Source: Armillaria gallica
Taxonomy: Eukaryota > Basidiomycota > Agaricomycetes > Agaricales > Physalacriaceae
Length of the DNA stretch: 64,000 nt
Reading direction: 5' to 3'
Assembly: GCA_037576215.1 (NCBI GenBank)
Contig: JBANDB010000016.1
Span: forward strand, 1,178,001-1,242,000
In this document: in pieces, positions 1 through 11,795 of the stretch
Layout of the letters: each line of letters starts with the position of its first letter
Position numbering within the stretch: the stretch's first letter is position 1
Notes under the pieces: generated by a model
Told to the model about the DNA's origin: nothing
Database searches by the model: none
What the model saw: only the letters and a program-made list of their open reading frames with translations
Program-made: the position numbers and the translations under genes

Positions 1-310
1 GAAGCAGGAGTCGCCCTGGTTGAGTTTAGTATTGAAGATGGCTAGAGTATAGGAGGCAGACTTCATCGCATCGTGGACCAACATCACATCACCACCGGAC
101 GCAAAGGTGCCAGCAAATGCCACTGGAACAAAAGTTTCCCCGGGACATCATCCTTGTCGCGCGGCGACTGGTGAGTTCCACGTAGTCGCCAAATTGAGTG
201 CACTAGTTGCTCCGAGTACGACCTCGACGATTGGCTTGTGCCAAGTACGCGCACCCATCATATTCATGAATGCAATTGCGAATACCACGCAAAATCCTAT
301 TCATGAGCGC
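1..310 (-). CDS. Possible membrane-protein exon, cut by window edge
   Basis: On the minus strand an acceptor-like site near 299 is followed by an open stretch reading GFCVVFAIAFMNMMGA and then VLGATSALNLATTW, a hydrophobic pattern like a membrane segment. A second open stretch nearer the edge reads VPVAFAGTFASGGDVMLVHD in another frame, so an intron or a frameshift must lie between them near 150. I do not recognise the family. Both ends are undefined and chance open frames cannot be excluded. Confidence 0.22.
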
Positions 311-800
311 TGCGACTCGCCAGAGACCGACATCGATGATATTGCTGAAGCGAGCGGAATCAGTAATCAAAAAAAGGCTAGTTACTCAGCACATACCTCT
401 CTAAAACTGGCCAGCTTCTTTCTCGGATCTCCCTGCGCCTGCTACCTCGTCCTAGACATTTGGGCTAGAATTTGACTCCGGCCACCGTTCCTTCCTCTTG
501 GATTGACACATCCTGGGGCCTCGCTCATTACCGTACTCTCCTTTCGTCGGTGTTGGTTCTCCAGTTTGATCTGGCTCTTTGCCGTCGATTCAGCGCTGGT
601 CTTCATTGACTCGGTTGTAACGGTTTAGGTGGAATCCGGTATTTGCCGCTGGACACTCGGACCGTTTGGGCCGTATGTTCACCTTCTTTCCAACTTCCAG
701 GTGGAAAATTCTGACCCGAGCATACTTACTCGGCGAATTAGTGACATGACCGGCACCGGAGAGGAAAAATTCCCAGGCCTGGAACTCGCACTTTATCACC
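311..800. other. Intergenic, no gene seen
   Basis: Short open frames occur on both strands but none shows a recognisable motif or a splice-supported extension. It probably holds the upstream region of the plus-strand gene starting at 801. Confidence 0.4.
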
Positions 801-2481
801 ATGCCTGTGTCCCCACGAAAAACACGTAGCGCGACTGGTGTACTCCGTAGTCGAACCACACCGGCTCCAGCAGCGCGTCCAGCGAAGAAAGGACGCGTCG
901 TTTCAATGTCAAATGCTAAAACCAACATCCCACCAGTGCAGCGACTTCATAACCTCCTTACCGACGCGTTAACTACGGCAAAGTCTCTCGAAGTGACTGC
1001 GGACAATCGCGCGGCTCTTCAAAACGTCCGCGAAATTGCTGCTTCCCTTCTGGATATCCTTCCGGGGAGAGAGCAGTTCGAGACCTCAAATACGATTTGC
1101 ACTATGTTTTTTGACTTCGTTGTCAAGAGAGCTGGCTACAGTTGAGGAATATGACCCAGACGATCGACATGATGAGCAAGTGCCGTTGATGGAGAGGATC
1201 ATGGAAGAGATTGTCGAATGGCTTCCTAATATATGGCTTGCAATGGCTGAAGAAAACGCAGACATGGACCTCATCCGCAGGTGTCTGAAAATTTGTTCAT
1301 CAGCTGCGAACGACTCTCTGTTTGTCAAATGTTTATTGCTCATGCATTGTGGGATACTGATAATGCCTATCCTATATTAGGGGTGAGGAATTTGACTGCT
1401 CAAAGACGCTGGTCATCACAAACTCGGAGAAGACCATGGTGTATAATGATGAAGCTTGCTACGTTCTCGAATATATGGCTTGGATGTGGAGAGAATTCCT
1501 CGTATTCTCGGCCATGCGAGGTTCCCCAGTCTCTGCTGGTGAGGTCATAAAGGACGATGACCTCTATGAACAAGTCTTCAGCCTGTTTCGTCAAGATACC
1601 AGTGGTATGTTTTCTGCATAGCAGGCGCTACAGGCTCTTCGTTTGACTGACGACGGCACAGACCCGCAAAACGAGGACGGATACGCTTTCTGGGATGGTC
1701 ACTGGACGCAAGATATGAAGAACGTCGCCAGCAGGCTCTATGCTGAGCGTCACAATCACCAGATTGCTGGATTCGTCAAGCGCCCATCCTTCCACCAGTA
1801 CACCTCTCTAGTGTCAAAGTACCCTGACATCAAGTCCTCTATTTATCCTTGATGAGGGAACGAGTCTTCTCGGACAAGCCTTTCATTTTGTACTCGGACG
1901 CGGCAGAAATTTTCACTGCAGCGTCCCAAACCGAAGACATCGTCCGTCTCCTGGATCACTTGACCGAAAAGGATTCCATCTCCCACACCCAGGCAATCCT
2001 CATCATCGTCAAATATCTTTCTAAGATATCTGACAAGAATTACCTCACCCGTGCTCTCCAAGTTGTCGAGAACGGGCTCAAGATTTCGAAAAGGGACGCG
2101 TTGAATGCCGTGAACGATCTGTTTCCGGGACTGGCTGATGCCCAACTCTGGCTTCGTCGCCTTCGAGACGCCGGAGACTTCACCTTTGACGATGACTTTT
2201 TCCACGAAGAATATCACGAGCGGGACAGACATCTTCGCAGTTTTGCTGAGCGTGCCGTCATTGGGGGTCCTCTGACTGACCCGAACTGGGCACCCCCAGC
2301 AAAGAAGCCTGAGACTCAGAGGAAGGTCGATTCCGAGGACGAGGATAGCTGCTGTCTTGAAGAGGAACCGCAATCGTCGGAACGCGACTTGGCGCAGTCC
2401 ATCCGAGATTGGGCCCAGGTTTTGAGCGAATGGCCGGATGAGAAAGCAGCTGCGGATGTGTGGAGTAGGATTCAAGTTTGA
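801..2481 (+). CDS. Hypothetical protein, multi-exon
   Basis: I do not recognise this gene. The chosen ATG opens a basic, Ala/Pro/Arg-rich tail (MPVSPRKTRSATGVLRSRTT), then helical regions. The reading continues over likely introns at about 1076-1127, 1310-1380 and 1606-1660, giving segments such as EEYDPDDRHDEQ, YVLEYMAWMWREF and GYAFWDGHWTQDMKNVASRL. The last 210 codons (from about 1852) form one open exon with RLLDHLTEKDSISHTQAIL and an acidic patch DSEDEDSCCLEEE before the stop. The step from the exon ending near 1845 to the last exon changes frame without a normal-sized intron, so a one-base lesion or sequence error is possible there. The base composition and helical repeats look coding; a regulatory or structural role is only a guess. 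Confidence 0.5.
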
Positions 2482-3157
2482 TGGCTCCGAGTTGATGTTT
2501 TCTGCCGTGGAGGGTGCAGAAAAGGCCTTGTTGGAACCCCTCAAGCACGTAGATCTGGTGCAGAGAGAGAAGTGGCGCCGGGCCAACCCTCTTCCGCCGC
2601 CACAGCCAAGATTGCAACACCGACCCCGTTTCGCGACATTTCCAGCTCGGTAGGTCTTTTATCTTAGAGTGCATGTTCGATGGACTGATAATAAATTTGT
2701 GTCGCAGTTGCATATCCTACGACTATGACAAGTCTCCCAGTCGCGTGTATGGTTATGTCACGGATGGCTTGCATGCATTGATTAAAACGTTCTCTTGTCA
2801 AGACTATCGCAGTTTGTGCAAATAGATTTGCATGTAGTATTCTGATTTCTTCCCTTCGCCAGCATTTGGTGTGCAAAATATAGCCAAGTAGTAGATCCAG
2901 TACTGTGGCTAAAAGTTATGTAGGCTTCGGATATTTGAAAAAAGTAATACTTAGCACGAGGAATAGTTCAAGTCTCATCTTGGCCATGTCACAAATGACT
3001 GCTTCACGAAGCTTGGGCTCTCAGCGAGCACCCTTGATGACATACTGACTAGGCATTGGGACGCCTTCATTGGCCCGTGGGAATATGATACTCAATGCAG
3101 AAAGCATCCGACCTTGACGCGTGACGTCATCTCAACTTGTTCGTTCTCAACACCGCC
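2482..3157. other. Intergenic, no gene seen
   Basis: No convincing coding pattern. It contains the 3' flank of the preceding gene and the upstream region of the small coiled-coil ORF. Confidence 0.4.
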
Positions 3158-3430
3158 ATGTTTTACTACCACACGGAGAACGCATATCCATTGGTATCGG
3201 ACGTCACGACCGTGAAAGAGATGATGGAGAAGATGAAGCAAGAGATGCAGACGACCAAGAAGGAAATTTCGGGAGAGTTCGGGAGCCTCAGGGAGGAGAT
3301 CAAGGCATTAGAGAGTAAAGTCGCAGCATTGGAGAAAGAGTTCACAAATTTGAAGAATCAAGTCGAGGAATTCGTTGAAGACGACATTTTAGCTTCGAAA
3401 AGTACGATTGGGATGTGGGATCGCCCTTGA
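3158..3430 (+). CDS. Small coiled-coil protein (hypothetical)
   Basis: A 90-residue single-exon frame. After a short start (MFYYHTENAYPLVSDVTT) residues 19-80 are strongly heptad-like and charged: VKEMMEKMKQEMQTTKKEIS, then LREEIKALESKVAALEKEF and LKNQVEEFVEDD. This predicts one long coiled coil, so the product would dimerise or bind a partner coil. There is no signal peptide or membrane segment. Function is unknown. It could also be an exon of a larger gene, since a splice donor could lie near the end of the coil, but I found no clear partner exon downstream. Confidence 0.45.
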   Translation: MFYYHTENAYPLVSDVTTVKEMMEKMKQEMQTTKKEISGEFGSLREEIKALESKVAALEKEFTNLKNQVEEFVEDDILASKSTIGMWDRP

Positions 3431-4363
3431 CGCGGCAAATGGCCATCCTGTTGGAGACGTTGCTCTTTCACATACAGGACTATTTCTGCCTACCGGTTGC
3501 CCTGCTTATTCTTCAAAAAAATGCACCTCTATATGCTACCCGCAGCCTCGTATGTGCGCCAGATCTGCCTGTCACTGATATTCTCTCATCGACAACCGTC
3601 ATCCGCCTTTTAATGTCGATCTCTTTATTCGTTCTTCCCGATCTCGGCTTTGACAAGTCTGGAGATTACGAGACTATGTCACTAATTTCCCCGTTGCTTC
3701 GCCAACTCTCATCATGCCAAAAGGCTTTACTGCCTCAATTCAGTCTTGGTGCCTCGCTTCAGCCTGAGAGCTCGGATATCGGATAGCTAGGCGTTAGAAA
3801 ACGATCCTTACGACCAAGCCGTTCCTGATTGGGTCCTCGTGTCAGTATCAACGTTATCGCCACCATCCCTCTGCATCCACCTGACGTCTCGTTTCTCTGT
3901 CCGGACTGTTTGCCGATACTTTCGAGGTTTACAAATGTCCAGCTGATTCAATCGTATTCTTGTCACTTTATCCGACGTTACTACAATAATGGTGCAACGG
4001 TACTCCAGTCTTTGATGTGCGGGAGCGGCTGCAATGCCTACAGATGTTTGGACAGACAAATCATATATTTCTTTCTCCATAACCAGTTCACAAAATCGAC
4101 ATTTACCAGCATTGCACAGTCCCTTCTGGATCTGCTCCAAATCAATGTTTGAGACGGTGCGATGCTATCAAGAGGAACCGGCATGTCCATCGACCCGAAC
4201 AACACAAACTGGTGCTCCATAACACATGTTTGCCCTCAGGTATTATTGGATCTTATTCAAACGTAAATAGTGAGCTAAGATAAGACCTTCTCTACTGATA
4301 GGTACGACTTATCAACGACTTGAAAGCGAGGAGAAATCACCCACGGTCACTCCAAGGTCTCCA
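3431..4363. other. Intergenic, no supported gene
   Basis: Open frames up to 123 codons exist (3415-3786 plus, 3829-4152 plus) but their translations have no motif or splice context I can use. The last 100 bases probably include the promoter of the P450 at 4364. Confidence 0.35.
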
Positions 4364-6517
4364 ATGGCTTCAACTCTCCTGCTCGCAACTCTTTTATTTG
4401 GTGCCTTCCTGTTATATCGTCTATCTCTCTCAATTCTCCGTCGGCGCCTGCCTCTCCCTCCCGGGCCGAAGCGAGCTCCCGCTCATTGGGAACCTCTGGA
4501 ATGTGCCTCGGACTGTAGACCACCCATGGCGAACCTATGCTCAATGGGCTACCACGTACGGTGATGTCTTCTATCTAGACATACCCGGAAACCCGACTGT
4601 TGTAATCAACTCTGCACAAGCAGCAGAGGATCTCTTTGAAAAACGTTCCGGTAATTATTCCGACAGGCCAGGTAAGTAATGGATGTTACTCTAGCGTCTC
4701 AGAGTCCGTAACGTCATGCAGATTTCACCATGCTGAAGCTGTCGGGCTGGGACATCAACTTGGCTTTCATGAGATATTCTAACCGGTGGAGGTCAGTGCA
4801 ACTATGTATGCAGTTCGTGGTCTGATTTTTCCTTCTCTTCACAGATCACATCGTCGAATGTTTCACCAATACTTCCAGCCCCGCGCAGTTGCGGCCTACT
4901 ATCCTGTGCAACTGAAAGCGACGTCGGCTTTGCTAAAACAGCTGCTTAAATCTCCCGATGCGTTTACTCACCATATCCGCCAGTAAGCTGGATGTTACCC
5001 TGTAGCTAGGTCTTTGGTAATTAAACAGCCCTCTAGCCACGCTGGCTCAATCATCATGAAAACCGTCTATGGATATGATGTAGATCCAAACGGCGATCGG
5101 TTTGTGGAGTTGGTTGATCGGGCACAGGAAAGCATTCACGCTGTTGGGAACGTGGGAGCTTTTCTCGTTGACTACATCCCCAGTTTGAAATACCTTCCGC
5201 GTGAGTTTTCTTTTATTCAGCTGCTAGGCTCGTATTGAAGACATCATTAAGGATGGATGCCTGGTGCAAAGTTCTTGAGGCTTGCACGCGCCTGGAGAAA
5301 AGACGTCGAGGAGATGGCAGAAGAGCCGTTCAAGTATACAACTGAGTTAATGGTATGTCTTCGCTCATTGATCAATTTTGATCGCGATTCGCATTGACTC
5401 TTGCTCAAGGCGAAGGGCTTTGCTCCCCCTTCACTCGTCTCGGAAAATCTAACAAAGACTGAGGCGTTAGAGAATGCGATGCACCTTGAAATTGTAAGGA
5501 ACACTGCAGCGGTTGCCTTTTCTGGTAGGTGCTTTTTGGCGCTCGTTGAATATCTGATCTTATTCCTTGATTAGCCGGAGCCGACACTGTAGGTTTTCAC
5601 CCTGTGCATCATTCAAAGTCTCTCATCACGTACCAAGACTGTGTCCGCCGTCCTTTCCGCAATACTCGCTTTTATTCTTTACCCCGAAATACAAGCCAAA
5701 GCCCAAGCCGAGGTGGATGCTGTAATCGGTCATGGCACCCGCCTGCCTAATTTCGATGACCGTCCGCAGCTGCCCTATATTGATGCTATCGTGTTGGAAG
5801 TGCTAAGGTGGAACCCTGTTGTACCACTGGGTACGTACTTTCGGATCTACGAGTGTACTCGAGTTCATAATATTTGACTTAGGCGTTGCTCATCGTAGCA
5901 TGAAGGAAGATGTTTATAGAGGATATTACATTCCTGCGGGTACGTTAAGAGTACGTTTGCCTTATCAGTTTATGTTTATATAAACACCCTCTGTAGGTAC
6001 TACCGTCATTGGCAACGCTTGGTCAGTTCAAGAGTTTGATATTCGTATATTGAAACCTTCGATTGACGGATGATGTAGGGCCATGCTTCACGACGAAAAA
6101 GACTATCCGAACCCTCTGGCGTTTGATCCCGATCGGTTCATTCCCCAAGATGGGAAAGAAGCTCAACCTGAACCCACAGCGGCGTTTGGGTTCGGAAGAC
6201 GGTGCGTGTAGTGTGGTATGTATACATTCAACGCCTTGATGATCTTCTTCTAGTATCTGTCCTGGCCGTTATCTCGCACTAAATACGGCTTGGATTGCCA
6301 TCGCGTCTATAGCGTCGACTTTGTCGTTTTCCAAGGCGGTGGATTCTGAAGGTCGCGTCATTGAACCCAGTAATATCTATACGAGCAGTTTTGTGAGGTA
6401 GGTTTTCCATGCTGGATGTCCTCTGGCATGTTTTAATTTAAGCCCTGTAGCTTTCCCCTGCCTTTTGAATGCAGAATCAAGTCGCGTTCGGCTGCGGCGC
6501 AAGCATTATTAGATTAG
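4364..6517 (+). CDS. Cytochrome P450 (OrdA/CYP5144-like), N-terminal frameshift
   Basis: Heme monooxygenase, ER-anchored by an N-terminal helix (MASTLLLATLLFGAFLLYRL) followed by the proline hinge LPLPPGPK. Thirteen exons join cleanly: 4364-4671, 4722-4791, 4845-4982, 5037-5200, 5252-5352, 5410-5524, 5575-5588, 5638-5830, 5883-5939, 5997-6021, 6079-6201, 6254-6397 and 6451-6517. They give the I-helix AGADTTVSAV, the K-helix EVLR, the PERF-region FDPDRF and the heme loop FGFGRRICPG with the cysteine ligand. Family resemblance is to basidiomycete P450s often named O-methylsterigmatocystin oxidoreductase-like; the substrate is unknown. Odd: between PPGPK and LPLIGN, near 4470, the frame changes by one base with no room for an intron, so the anchor and the catalytic body are out of frame. 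This is either a disabling indel or an assembly error; the rest is intact. Exons of 14 nt and 25 nt are unusually small. Confidence 0.88.
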
Positions 6518-7336
6518 GGCGATTTCGGTCTGAAGTCTGGTTCACCTTCCTGGCTATCAAGTCAACCGGAATCGTCGGCATTGTATGCAGACGGGGAATA
6601 ATCGTTTTGAACATACAGGAACGGAGAATATTCCCTTGACTGGTGGTTCTGGCAGTAACGTAGGAGAGGGAGGAGCAGGTCGCGATGGTAAGCAATTGAC
6701 CACTTGGATGATTTCGCCATCTTGCGATGAGTAGGGCAACAATCTGAGAGCGCGGAGTCACTGGTGTGTCCATGAGGCGTTTTCTGTCAATAATATACTT
6801 CTTCCTTTGCCCACTGTTGAACTCCAGCTACTGCTGCCGAAGTCGACGCACGAGTTTGGTTTTCCCTGAGTGTGGTTCAAGACGTTGATATCAGCATCAA
6901 GGAATGCATAGAACGAGAGAAAAAGCTGCCGCCCATTATCGCTCATTGCCAACAAATGGCCAAGTGCTCGTTCTGGTTGAAGACGAAACAAAAGGACTCG
7001 AGTCTCGAAAGGTTCGTTTCACACATCCCTAGTTCAAGCTGTTTTTCCAAGTCACTATTGGTTTCCCTGTATTGCATCTACGTACAGAACTGCTGTCGCC
7101 CAGCCTTTCACCATTTCCATACCCGATCATGATAGCCTTTTTGAAATGTCCATTGAACTCTGAATATCCGATACTTTTCGTTGGTTATTCTGTCTGCGGA
7201 GCAAGGAGATATAGACTCGTGGTTGTCTGCAAAACTATATCAGTATGTGAAGACAGGATGATCGAAGGAGACGAACATAAGACTCACGCTGTCTATCCGT
7301 GCATTTCATCCACGACCTTAGCAAGACCCGATTCTT
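6518..7336. other. Intergenic between convergent genes
   Basis: Lies between the P450 3' end and the 3' end of a minus-strand F-box gene. Several frames of 60-98 codons are open but none has a recognisable motif. Confidence 0.4.
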
Positions 7337-8605
7337 TTAATCGCTTGTAGCATCTATAATTACCTCACGGCCGAGTTTCTTCAGTCCGAGAAAGTTTGCC
7401 TCCATCTGAGCTTTGAGCATATTCCACTCCGCAGGCAGTGGTTCGAAAATAATGGCAACACGCTCCAATGAAGCCATTTTGTAGGAAGTCAAACAGCCAT
7501 CCAGCCTCGTCCACAGGTCTTCCCAATCCAAAGCAGTATGACCTTCTTCTGGCGGAAACGATGTAATCGTGAAGGTGACCGAAAGAATGGCGCTGCATTT
7601 ATTCACCACAGAAAGATTGGAGATCCACCACCGCAATATGTCGATCCCCCGAGTGAAACGAGGCGACGTGGCATTTAATATCCAGATTTTAATGTTCTCG
7701 ACGCCAGAGACATCAAGTGTTGTCGAAGATAGACGGTCCGGCGATCCTGTAAGCGAGGGTAAATATTAGGACATTCCAATATTATCGAACAATCTTACAT
7801 ACCTTGGTTGAAGTTATGGTTCACATGAAGATGTTTAAGAAAAGTGCCCGGGAGGGCTAAATACTGCCTGAGGTGCTCTGGAACGATATAGCTCGCACCA
7901 GAAAGGTTTACACTGAGCGTATGAATGTTACGAAAAGAAAACGGGCATGGAAGGGATGATATGGCCAACTTCAGGAGACCCGGGATCTCGGCAGACATCA
8001 AAGTGTCCTGATAGTCTGTGATGTGCAGGGTCGCTGGAGCGGGGGTGCGGTGAAGGCAGTGATTGAAATCGCATTCCAGTGTGGGATTATTTTCACACAT
8101 GAAGCGCGCTCGTTCCAAGTCAGGTGAATTTTGCACGAGTGAACAAACCTCGCCCATAGTTCTGAAGTTGAAGTGCTGGCCGATGGAGACGGTGCGGTAA
8201 GAACGGGATTGCAGACTGGACACGGCAGTATCCGGCATGTGGCGCCAGTCTCCATAGGTAAGTTTTAAGTGGGTGACATTAACAAGGGATTCGATGACTG
8301 TCAGCGGTCCGTAAACCCAAGGAACATGAGCATCCAATATCGGCTCGATCGCAATCTGAAGGGTTTTAAAATGCAGGGCAAGCTTGGGAGACAAGGTGAT
8401 TAAGTTCCGGAGGCGTTCGCACTGGCTTTGGGTGTGATAGGTTGGACATGGCGACGACAGAGAACAGGTGGACTCTGGTCCTGGGACAAAGGGCCTTGCA
8501 AGCCAAGGATACTTGCAACAGAGACTTAGTGTCGTCCTGCAGCTCGTCGATGATAGCATCGAGAATTTCTGGCGGAAGACCTGATGGATCAGAGCGTTCT
8601 AGCAT
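7337..8605 (-). pseudogene. F-box family copy 1, one-base frameshift
   Basis: Member of the local F-box family; such proteins are usually SCF ubiquitin-ligase substrate receptors. The F-box is at residues 9-45 (LPPEILDAIIDELQDDTKSL), followed by leucine-rich irregular repeats (THLKLTYGDWRHMPDTAVSS) and, after a 56-nt intron at 7747-7802, the family C-terminal block (LRWWISNLSVVNKC, ALDWEDLWTRLDGCL, MASLERVAIIFEP). At about 8440 the frame shifts just after SNLSH; removing one C from a CCC run would restore the family reading SQCERLRNLITLSPKLALHF. Either the gene is dead or the assembly has one extra base. A leader intron (8607-8653) ends one base before the ATG, as in other copies. Confidence 0.8.
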
Positions 8606-9333
8606 TCTAGGGATAGATGTCAGGTCAAGGAGAGCACCGAGCCTTGCATTTACCTGACGCGGACAACCAGAAGATCGTAGGATTTAGGGACTGAGCGACT
8701 TGTGAGCGACACGCGTCGCGAAAATGATGGTCGGAGTATGAGACGAGCTTCCCTCAAGGAATACTGCCGATTTCCGGCCGAAATCTCCATCAATAAGTCA
8801 GAATGCATTTTTTAAATAAGTTCTTCTAACAGTTCACTGGGAGGATAAAATTCACGATGAAAGTCAAATTAAATAGTTCACCGATTCTGCAAGGACTACA
8901 CATACGAACGTGGAAACTCTATCCCGGACCGTATAAAGTGGGAAAATGTTTTCTACTACAGTAGTCATGCAAACAAAGCAGGCGTAAAATCAGGGAAGGC
9001 CAGCTCCCGCGGTAACTGTAAGGCACCTTCTGTGAAAGGCGGGCAGACTAATAGTGAGCCAAACAAAGGAAATAAGGGAAAGGAAGGTAGAGTGGCAGTC
9101 AGTGACGAGAATTTCCATCCTGGAAGCACATTCGACCAGGTCAGCTGTACAGCCTTGGGCAGACGATGGATGCTTGTGATGTACACAAGAAGGTTATAGT
9201 GGTGATCGTATGATGCAAATAGAATATATCGCACGGTGCAGATCTTAGTGAGGATCATGTGGAGAACTGCAGATTGGGTGAGAGTAGGTTCATAGTCGAA
9301 AGAGTGGCAAGACTTACGGTGTCGATTTCCATC
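8606..9333. other. Intergenic between two F-box genes
   Basis: Holds the promoter and leader intron (8607-8653) of the upstream minus-strand F-box copy, then the 3' flank of the next copy with a conserved AAGACTTAC at 9309-9317 (GTAAGTCTT on the coding strand). A 97-codon minus frame at 8965-9258 has no support. Confidence 0.45.
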
Positions 9334-10602
9334 TCAAGGTGCGGGATCCCAGAGATTTTCCACAGCATCCAAGGCGACTTCACAGCCAAGCTGTCTTAGC
9401 TCCGGAAATTTGCTCCCCATGCAAGTCTTGAATGCATCCCATTCCACTGGTCGTGGTTTGAAAGTAATCGCAACATGCTCCAACAAAGCCATCTTCCTGG
9501 AGCTTAAACAGCCATCCAGCTTCGTCCACAGGTCTTCCCAGTTCAACGCAGGATGCCCCTTTGGACAATTCGGGTCACAAGATATAATTGTGAAAGCAAT
9601 CGAACGAATGGCGCAGTGTTCGTTCACCGCTGAAAGGTTGGTAATCCACCACTCGAATATCTGGGAGGTCCTACAACGGGGATTCACGCCGATCTCGAAG
9701 ATCGTGACGACAAGCAGCTCGAGATTGGAAACATTAAGCCTGATGGAGGGTGCGTTCTCAAACTCTGTAATAAAGAGTAAGCATGGGCATGTAGGAAACG
9801 ATGAAAATGAAAAATACACACCTGATATATCATGGGATAGGTGAAGATGTTTCAGAGAAGTACCTGAGAGCACTAAATACCGACTGAGATCCTGTGTAAC
9901 ACCAATATTCGTATTAGGAAGAACAGTTTTGAGTGTATGAATTTTCCGGCAGGAAAATAGGCATGGGTTGGACGATAAACCCAACGTCAGAATAGCCCCA
10001 GCAGAATCCGAATATGACGAAGAGTAATTTATAATAATCGCGGCTGAAGCGGGAGTGCGACGTAGGTAGTGATTAAAATTGCATTCCTGGATCGATGTGA
10101 AGTTTGTATTCGAACAGTCGAAGCGTACTCTCTGCAAGTTGGGCGAATTTTGCATAAGCGAGCAGATATCACCTATCGATCTGAACATGAACCACCCGTA
10201 TACTGCGAGCGTGCGGTAAGAACGGGACTGCAAACTCGACACAACAGCATCCGGTATATAGCGCCAATATCCTTCAAAGAGGAATAAGTGGGTGATATTG
10301 ACAAGAAATTCGATGACTGTCAGTGCTCCGTAAGCTGTGGCAGTAGGAACGCTTGAAGTGTCGTCGAACGCGATGCGAAGATGTGAAAAATGCAGAGCGA
10401 GCTTTGGAGACAGGGTGATCAACGCGCGGAGGCGATCGCAGCAGGACTTTTCAGACAGCGTGACGAAGTGGAACAGATGAACTCTGGTCCTTGGGCAAAG
10501 GGCCCGACAAACTAGGGATACTTGTAGCAGAGATTTTTTGTCTTCCCGCAGCTCGTCGATGATGGTGTCGAGAATTTCCAGTGGAAGATCGAAGAGTGGC
10601 AT
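9334..10602 (-). CDS. F-box protein, family copy 2 (intact)
   Basis: Likely SCF-type F-box protein. The start chosen is the ATG at 10602, giving MPLFDLPLEILDTI; four further in-frame codons upstream begin with GTG and are not needed. The F-box spans residues 4-42, then LRR-like segments (THLFLFEGYWRYIPDAVVSS) and the C-terminal block FEWWITNLSAVNEHC, ALNWEDLWTKLDGCL and MALLEHVAITFKPRP. An intron of 57 nt (9765-9821) occupies the family position; it is a multiple of three and has no stop, so both spliced and unspliced mRNAs stay in frame (403 and 422 residues). The gene with its upstream region and the adjoining P450 relic is duplicated at 15.6-17.7 kb. Target protein unknown. Confidence 0.82.
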   Translation of the reverse strand: MPLFDLPLEILDTIIDELREDKKSLLQVSLVCRALCPRTRVHLFHFVTLSEKSCCDRLRALITLSPKLALHFSHLRIAFDDTSSVPTATAYGALTVIEFLVNITHLFLFEGYWRYIPDAVVSSLQSRSYRTLAVYGWFMFRSIGDICSLMQNSPNLQRVRFDCSNTNFTSIQECNFNHYLRRTPASAAIIINYSSSYSDSAGAILTLGLSSNPCLFSCRKIHTLKTVLPNTNIGVTQDLSRYLVLSGTSLKHLHLSHDISGVYFSFSSFPTCPCLLFITEFENAPSIRLNVSNLELLVVTIFEIGVNPRCRTSQIFEWWITNLSAVNEHCAIRSIAFTIISCDPNCPKGHPALNWEDLWTKLDGCLSSRKMALLEHVAITFKPRPVEWDAFKTCMGSKFPELRQLGCEVALDAVENLWDPAP

Positions 10603-10993
10603 TCTAATAAGCACTGTTAGAATAGGTCAAACTTGAGGGCAACGAGAATCGAGACCGTGCTAGTTCCTCGGCGTTGAGGACCAGGTAATAATAAGGTTGA
10701 GTGACTCGTCCGTGGAGGCACCTTACAAAGATGACGGTTGTAAAAGAAAGAACAAATGATGAACGGAGCCGAATACCACAACCACTGTACGAGTCGGATA
10801 CTTCCAGACTCGAAACTGCCATCCAATAAATCGACAACGTATCTGCCGTGCGTCGTGATATCTCAAATTTGACCCTTAAAGCGAACGCAGACTTCAGACT
10901 GTAGACGTAGAAGAAAATTACATATAGCAATTGTATGGAAAAAGTACAAGTACACCCGGTAGCTAGGTACACAACGTCCACAAAACGCTCATT
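10603..10993. other. Duplicated intergenic spacer
   Basis: Upstream region of the preceding F-box gene. It aligns by eye, with substitutions and small gaps, to about 16815-17225, so it belongs to the same duplicated block. No separate gene seen. Confidence 0.6.
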
Positions 10994-11510
10994 CTACAAG
11001 AAGTCGTGTAAGTATAGCCTCATACAGCACAACCATTGCTGAAGCCAACCTCTAGCGACAGACACACTTGCTGAGAGGAGTAATGAGCAGTGGGACCTGA
11101 GGTTCCTCCTTCGCCTTCTCCAGAATGGTGATATTGTACCGAAGCCCACAGGACAATGCTGTACATCCGGTGCGCCCTTCGGAATGCTGAATTCGAAGTT
11201 AGTGAGAAATTCCGTAACAACCGATTGCAATTCCATAACACTCCAAAATGGTGAGGATCAAAGAGAATGAGCACGTTTGTCCATACTTACGCGAATCGCC
11301 ACCCATATTGATACGCGCAGTCAGATGTTAAACTTGATCTATCATTTCCAAGGTGTACTCACCCAATGCACGCACGAATACCAGTACCTGCATTGGCAAG
11401 GTAATCAACAATTGATCTCAAGTAAGGAAGGATCGTTCTCACTAAAAGTCATCCTATCAATAGGCCGAATTAGCATGGTAGTAGATAGTAGATAGCAACA
11501 GGGACAAGAC
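10994..11510 (-). pseudogene. P450 3'-end relic (duplicate of 17.2-17.7 kb)
   Basis: Nearly collinear copy of the last exons of the P450 at 17259-19621. Recognisable are MELQSVVTEFLTNFEFSIPK (compare ELQSVVTELLSNFEFSIPK), the heme-loop exon (TGIRACIG) and the introns between them. It is broken: the acceptor AG before the small WRFA exon is GG here (near 11298), the C-terminal tail is frameshifted after VGFGTIS, and the upstream exons are replaced at about 11512 by a dioxygenase fragment. It cannot make a P450. Confidence 0.82.
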
Positions 11511-11514
11511 CTTA

Positions 11515-11795
11515 GGATTCTTCCACACGATCAGTAGAATCGTCTGCTTGGCCTCCTCCCAAGGAAGCTTGCTCAGGGGCAACTCCAGCCCCGCCGACCC
11601 GATACCCAGCCCAGTCGGCATGGCGTGCGCAGATGCCATCCACGCGGATGAGGTACGTACTTCACCTTCGAGGGCAGGGCGACTTCTGGAGGGAGGATGT
11701 TGTACATAGTTTCCTGAGATGACCGATGTGCCGTGGTAGGATCAGGCCACTCTCTTGGCCTCATCCTCGTGCAGCAACCAGGCGTAGACATGAAG
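11515..11795 (-). pseudogene. TauD/XanA-like dioxygenase relic A
   Basis: Minus-strand fragment matching the middle of the dioxygenase at 22191-23526. In different frames it reads ETMYNILPPEV, SKVKYVPHP, ASAHAMPTGLGI and LELPLSKLPWEEAKQ, against TMFDILPPEL, SKVKYAPHP, APAHAMSTGLGI and LELPLSELPPWEEAKQ in the intact gene. The part between the EDEAN and FVSGKT regions, including the HxD iron ligands, is deleted, and several small indels break the frame. It directly follows the P450 relic. Confidence 0.8.
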